Translations under genes and position numbers: made by a program
The notes under the pieces: model-generated
What the model saw: the letters and a program-made list of their open reading frames with translations, nothing else
Database searches by the model: none
Told to the model about the DNA's origin: nothing
NCBI RefSeq assembly: GCF_005860775.1
Contig: NZ_VCHQ01000012.1
Span: 52,754 to 116,753, forward strand
From: Klebsiella indica
GTDB lineage: Bacteria > Pseudomonadota > Gammaproteobacteria > Enterobacterales > Enterobacteriaceae
Length of the DNA stretch: 64,000 bases
Direction: 5' to 3'
Part shown: positions 61,338 through 64,000 of the stretch, piece by piece
Layout of the letters: every line of letters begins with the position of its first letter
How positions within the stretch are numbered: position 1 is the stretch's first letter

Positions 61338-62903
61338 TCAGTGGTAGTAGCCCGGACCGCGCACGTTCTCATGCGCCAGCGACAACGGTGAGGGTGATTC
61401 ACTTTCACCGGCCAGCGGCAGAGCCTGCTCCTCGCGGTGGTGGCGCAGCAGGTTGTCGATGAAGCGGCGGTCAGGGCTTTTGTAGTGCCAGGCCACGCCG
61501 CAGGCTTTTTCCAGCCGCTCTCTGCCGTATTTCTTCTGCAGCGCGATGAGGCCCAGCACCGCGCGGTAGGCCAGCTCCGGATGCGCCTTCGCCTTCAGCA
61601 TCGCCTCAACGACTCGGCCCGTGAACGGGCCAACGCTGCGCCCCGTTTCCACCAGGCGTTCCGGCGTCCAGCTGCCGTGGCCCCGGTGCCGGGCCGGCAT
61701 GTGCAGCGGGTTGGTCGAGTGTTTGTATTCATGCTGGCTGCGCGGATGCTGCGCCACGCACTGTCCCTTATGCCACACCTGCACCACCGTCTGGCCCGCC
61801 TTCAGCGACAGGCGCTGACCCGCCAGCTCGTGCGGCACGGAGTACCAGTGGCGCGCATACTCAACGTGGTAGTCCGGTCCCACCTTCACCGCTTTGTATT
61901 CGGTGTACTCATAAGGCGACAGCGGCAGCGCTGAGAGTGCGGGGGCGTCAAGCTCGCGGAAGCGCTCCGCGCGGCTCTGGTTGCCGTAGCCTTTCATGGG
62001 ACGGTTATTCATGTCCGTCAGCAGCGCGCGCAGGCGGGTATTCAGCGCCCTCAGCGTGTAGAAGGTCTCATGGCGGATGCGCGCCAGCAGCCACCTTTCC
62101 ACGATGAGCACGCCGTTTTCTGCTTTCGGCTTATCCTTCGGTTTATACGGGCGGGCCGGGATGATGACGGTGCCGTAGTGCTCTGCCAGCGCCTGGTAGC
62201 TGTCATTGATGACGGGTTCGTAGCGGTCGGCTTTTTTCACTGCGCTTTTGAGATTGTCGGGGATGAGCAGCTTCGGCACGCCGCCCAGGAAGGTCAGGCA
62301 CCGGCTGTTGGCGCTGAGCCACGACATCATGTCCTGGCTTTCGCAGGCCTCAACGTAGGTGTAGTTGGACGCCCCCATCACGGCCACGAAGATGGCCACC
62401 CGGCGTATTTCACCGGTATCCGGGTTAACCACGGGTACCGTGGGCCCGCAGAAGTCGATGAAGAGCTTTTCACCGGCACGGTGCTCCTGCCGCATGGAGA
62501 GGCGCCGCGTTTTTTTCCATTCCCGGTAGCAGCGGCAGAAGTGAGAGTACCCCATCGCCCGCTCGCCGGCCTGAACCTTGTACTCCGTCCACAGCAGCTG
62601 TCGCGTCACGCCGGGCTTTCTCATTTCGGTATCGAACCAGAGCAGGTCCGGCATGACCAGCTCTGATGCTGACGCGCATTTTGCCGGGAAGATGCGTTTT
62701 TCAAGGGCGTCGTGGGATAGCACTTCGGGCAGGGGCCACGGCAGCGCGGTGGTACGGAAGCGGGTGAGCACTTCAAAAACGGTAGAGGCGCTGATTTTGA
62801 GGGTGAGCGCGATACAGCGGTTGGTCAGCTTCTGGTCGAACTTAAGCTGCAGGATCTTAAAACAGGTTTCCATAGAACTCCGGGCTTCTCTCTTTCTGGA
62901 CAT
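61338..62903 (-). CDS. istA: IS21-family transposase IstA
   Basis: 521 aa from MSRKREARSSMETCFKILQL; eleven further in-frame codons upstream are less likely. N-terminal HTH (NRCIALTLKISASTVFEVL), then the DDE retroviral-integrase core with first Asp in KLFIDFCGPTVPV and FVAVMGASNYTYVEAC, and IPDNLKSAVKK carrying the second. Complete. Confidence 0.95.
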   Translation of the reverse strand: MSRKREARSSMETCFKILQLKFDQKLTNRCIALTLKISASTVFEVLTRFRTTALPWPLPEVLSHDALEKRIFPAKCASASELVMPDLLWFDTEMRKPGVTRQLLWTEYKVQAGERAMGYSHFCRCYREWKKTRRLSMRQEHRAGEKLFIDFCGPTVPVVNPDTGEIRRVAIFVAVMGASNYTYVEACESQDMMSWLSANSRCLTFLGGVPKLLIPDNLKSAVKKADRYEPVINDSYQALAEHYGTVIIPARPYKPKDKPKAENGVLIVERWLLARIRHETFYTLRALNTRLRALLTDMNNRPMKGYGNQSRAERFRELDAPALSALPLSPYEYTEYKAVKVGPDYHVEYARHWYSVPHELAGQRLSLKAGQTVVQVWHKGQCVAQHPRSQHEYKHSTNPLHMPARHRGHGSWTPERLVETGRSVGPFTGRVVEAMLKAKAHPELAYRAVLGLIALQKKYGRERLEKACGVAWHYKSPDRRFIDNLLRHHREEQALPLAGESESPSPLSLAHENVRGPGYYH

Positions 62904-63487
62904 CGTTGTCTCCGCTGCTGGGGTAAAAATCAGCAAGGGAGACCGTGTAAGAAAGCGTTAATTCCCGGCGTGATCGACAGGATGCCAATCAGTGATCGGA
63001 GGCATGCCAAACCGTGATCGACCGCGATGCCAAATCGTGATCGGAGATGGATGCCAATTCATGATCGACCTTGATGCCAAACCGTGATCGATTCACATGC
63101 CATTTTGCAATGCCTTCACGGGGTATGACCGGCTGTTCAGTGCATCGCGCGAAGGAGGTGCGCTGATCGAGGCCGCGTGCTGGGCGCATGCCCGCAGAAA
63201 AATCCACGACGTGTACATCGGCAGCAAAAGCGCCACAGCGGAAGAAGCCCTGAAGCGCATCGGCGAACTGTACGCCATCGAGGCGGAGATACGCGACAGA
63301 CCGGAAGCAGAGCGTCTCGCCGTCAGACAGGCGCGGAGTAAACCGCTGCTGGCGGCCCTGCATGAGTGGATGGTGGAGAAAAACACGACACTGTCGAAAA
63401 AATCCCGGTTGGGAGAGGGGTTCGCCTACGTACTGAACCAGTGGCAGGCGCTGTGTTACTACAGTGACGATGGTCTGGCCGACGCGG

Positions 63488-63594
63488 GTAGAGTAGAGAT
63501 GTGGCGCGGTGGTTTTAGTTCAGGCATATCTGTTAATCCACCTCTTTCGATTGGTGGTGCCTTACTGTCCTGAGCGTGACTCCGTTTCCACATC
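63488..63594 (-). ncRNA. Group II intron domain VI, enlarged
   Basis: Arms gatgtgg (63588-63594) and ccacatc (63498-63504) pair perfectly and lead to the 3' end tctactctac. The loop between arms is 83 nt and contains its own hairpin ccacc / ggtgg (63538-63557), extended by ggca / tgcc. Typical bacterial domain VI is about 35-45 nt, so this one is expanded. Confidence 0.65.
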
Positions 63595-63603
63595 CCTCTC
63601 ATC

Positions 63604-63636
63604 GAACCGGACTTGCGGATTTCCCGCATCCGGCTC
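63604..63636 (-). ncRNA. Group II intron domain V
   Basis: 33-nt catalytic hairpin: gagccggatgcgg-gaaa-tccgcaagtccggttc read on the minus strand, with the conserved GAGCCG start, GAAA tetraloop and two-base bulge. 12 bases after the maturase stop. Confidence 0.92.
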
Positions 63637-63648
63637 TCTTGCAGCACA

Positions 63649-64000
63649 TCAGACCTTCGCGTTCGGGCGGTTACGGGGGAGATCCAGCAGGCGTATCAGT
63701 CCTAACTGCTCGTACAGGTACTGGTCGGGATACTGGCGATATCCCGTTCCCCGCTGACCTTTTCTTCTCTGTAACCAGATCCTGACCCGTCTCGCCGTAT
63801 AGATATCAATGTCACGGTAAATCTGTAACACTGGTCCCTGATTGAAATAACTGGCCCAACCCCTGAGAAGCGGGTTTAACCTTTCAGCTCTTTCAGCTAT
63901 GGGGGTACAGTTCCAGCGTGACGTAGTCTGGGCGTGTATTTCCTGTTTGAGCCGTTTGATCGCTTTTCGGGATATTGCGGTTCCCCAGTAGGGGCGCCCA
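63649..64000 (-). CDS. Group II intron reverse transcriptase/maturase, C-terminal part
   Basis: About 117 C-terminal codons; the frame is open to the window edge. Reads [20 protein letters not shown], then [16 protein letters not shown] (maturase domain X) and RRYPD-like [18 protein letters not shown] near the end. This is the maturase domain of LtrA-type proteins; the reverse-transcriptase domain is outside the window. No endonuclease domain is seen after domain X. Confidence 0.9.
   Translation of the reverse strand, partial: GRPYWGTAISRKAIKRLKQEIHAQTTSRWNCTPIAERAERLNPLLRGWASYFNQGPVLQIYRDIDIYTARRVRIWLQRRKGQRGTGYRQYPDQYLYEQLGLIRLLDLPRNRPNAKV

Larger units (their letters stand above)
60460..63109 (-). 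mobile_element. IS21-family insertion sequence
   Basis: 2650 bp, flanked by a 5-bp duplication atgcc (60455-60459 and 63110-63114). Ends are TGC and GCA. Inside each end are several copies of an 18-20-bp unit resembling cgatcacggtttggcatc: about five at the istA side (62965-63100) and two or three at the other (60476-60530). Such multiple terminal repeats are typical of IS21 elements. istA and istB are both intact, so the copy may be active. Confidence 0.92.
58611..63487 (+). mobile_element. IS66-family element, left part, interrupted
   Basis: Begins at gtaagcggcatctcattgcc, the IS66-type end (GTAAGCG), and carries tnpA, tnpB and a broken tnpC. An IS21-family element (60460-63109) sits inside tnpC, and a group II intron starts at 63488; the rest of tnpC and the right end are beyond the intron, outside the window. 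Confidence 0.85.
59482..63487 (+). pseudogene. IS66-family transposase TnpC, interrupted twice
   Basis: Starts at 59482 (MDQDYLARIAALEEEL): N-terminal leucine-zipper-like coiled coil, zinc-finger region (ETNCPECGGELGYLGE, ACTRCDCI) and first part of the DDE domain (YVMDTRKLHSDDTPVPVLAP). After the codons for LQADA at 60459 the IS21-like element intervenes; the frame resumes exactly at 63115 (FTGYDRLFSASREGG, EAACWAHARRKIHDV) and runs to 63487 ([10 protein letters not shown]), where the group II intron begins. Removing the 5-bp duplication and the IS restores one frame. Not functional as it stands. Confidence 0.92.
63488..64000 (-). mobile_element. Group II intron, 3' part
   Basis: Minus-strand intron entering from beyond the window. 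Visible: the maturase 3' end (stop at 63649), domain V, domain VI, and the 3' splice end ...ctctac at 63488, with the candidate branch-point A seven bases from the end. It is inserted antisense to tnpC, so it cannot be spliced from tnpC mRNA. Confidence 0.85.

Overview
The window is chromosomal DNA of an enterobacterium close to Escherichia, Salmonella and Citrobacter. Gene order from gcvP to the pheV tRNA follows the E. coli/Salmonella chromosome almost gene for gene. Protein lengths equal the E. coli ones in most cases, 6S RNA is nearly the E. coli sequence, and the REP-like palindromes are of the enteric type. Three departures from E. coli (judged from memory) are a DctPQM TRAP transporter where ansB/yggM would sit, no nupG between mltC and speC, and tktA directly behind epd. 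Citrobacter-like is my best guess; I cannot settle the genus.

Bases 1-49560 are core genome. In order: glycine cleavage (gcvTHP); ubiquinone hydroxylases with pepP and ygfB (ubiI, ubiH); zapA, 6S RNA, ygfA; serA; rpiA; argP with its target argO, and yggE; mscS; the epd-pgk-fbaA glycolytic cluster and tktA; loiP; polyamine genes speB, speA, yqgB and later speC; metK; galP; sprT, endA, rsmE, gshB, yqgE, ruvX; yggR facing yggS-yggT-yggU-rdgB-hemW; the TRAP operon; yggN; yggL-trmB facing mutY-yggX-mltC; yqgA.

At 49572 the pheV tRNA(Phe) gene carries a tandem array of mobile DNA. Island 1 (about 49626-56991, AT-rich) lies between the tRNA 3' end and a near-copy of it. It is an integrative mobilizable element: a P4-type integrase, a ColE1-style mobilisation operon (relaxase, nested mobB-like gene, mobC, three small coupled genes), a structured non-coding block, two cargo genes and an AlpA-like regulator. 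The non-coding block (54181-54375) strongly resembles the intergenic replication origin of Ff filamentous phages (f1/M13): the two hairpins of the minus-strand origin, then a third and fourth hairpin placed like the plus-strand nick site. No phage structural genes accompany it. This suggests an element that could move both by conjugative mobilisation and by hijacking a helper filamentous phage. It is the most interesting part of the window.

Island 2 starts at the second att copy with its own full-length integrase and runs off the window. What is visible is an IS66-family transposon whose tnpC is broken twice: by an IS21-family element (60460-63109, 5-bp target duplication) and by a group II intron in antisense orientation (3' end at 63488), whose maturase gene continues past the window edge.
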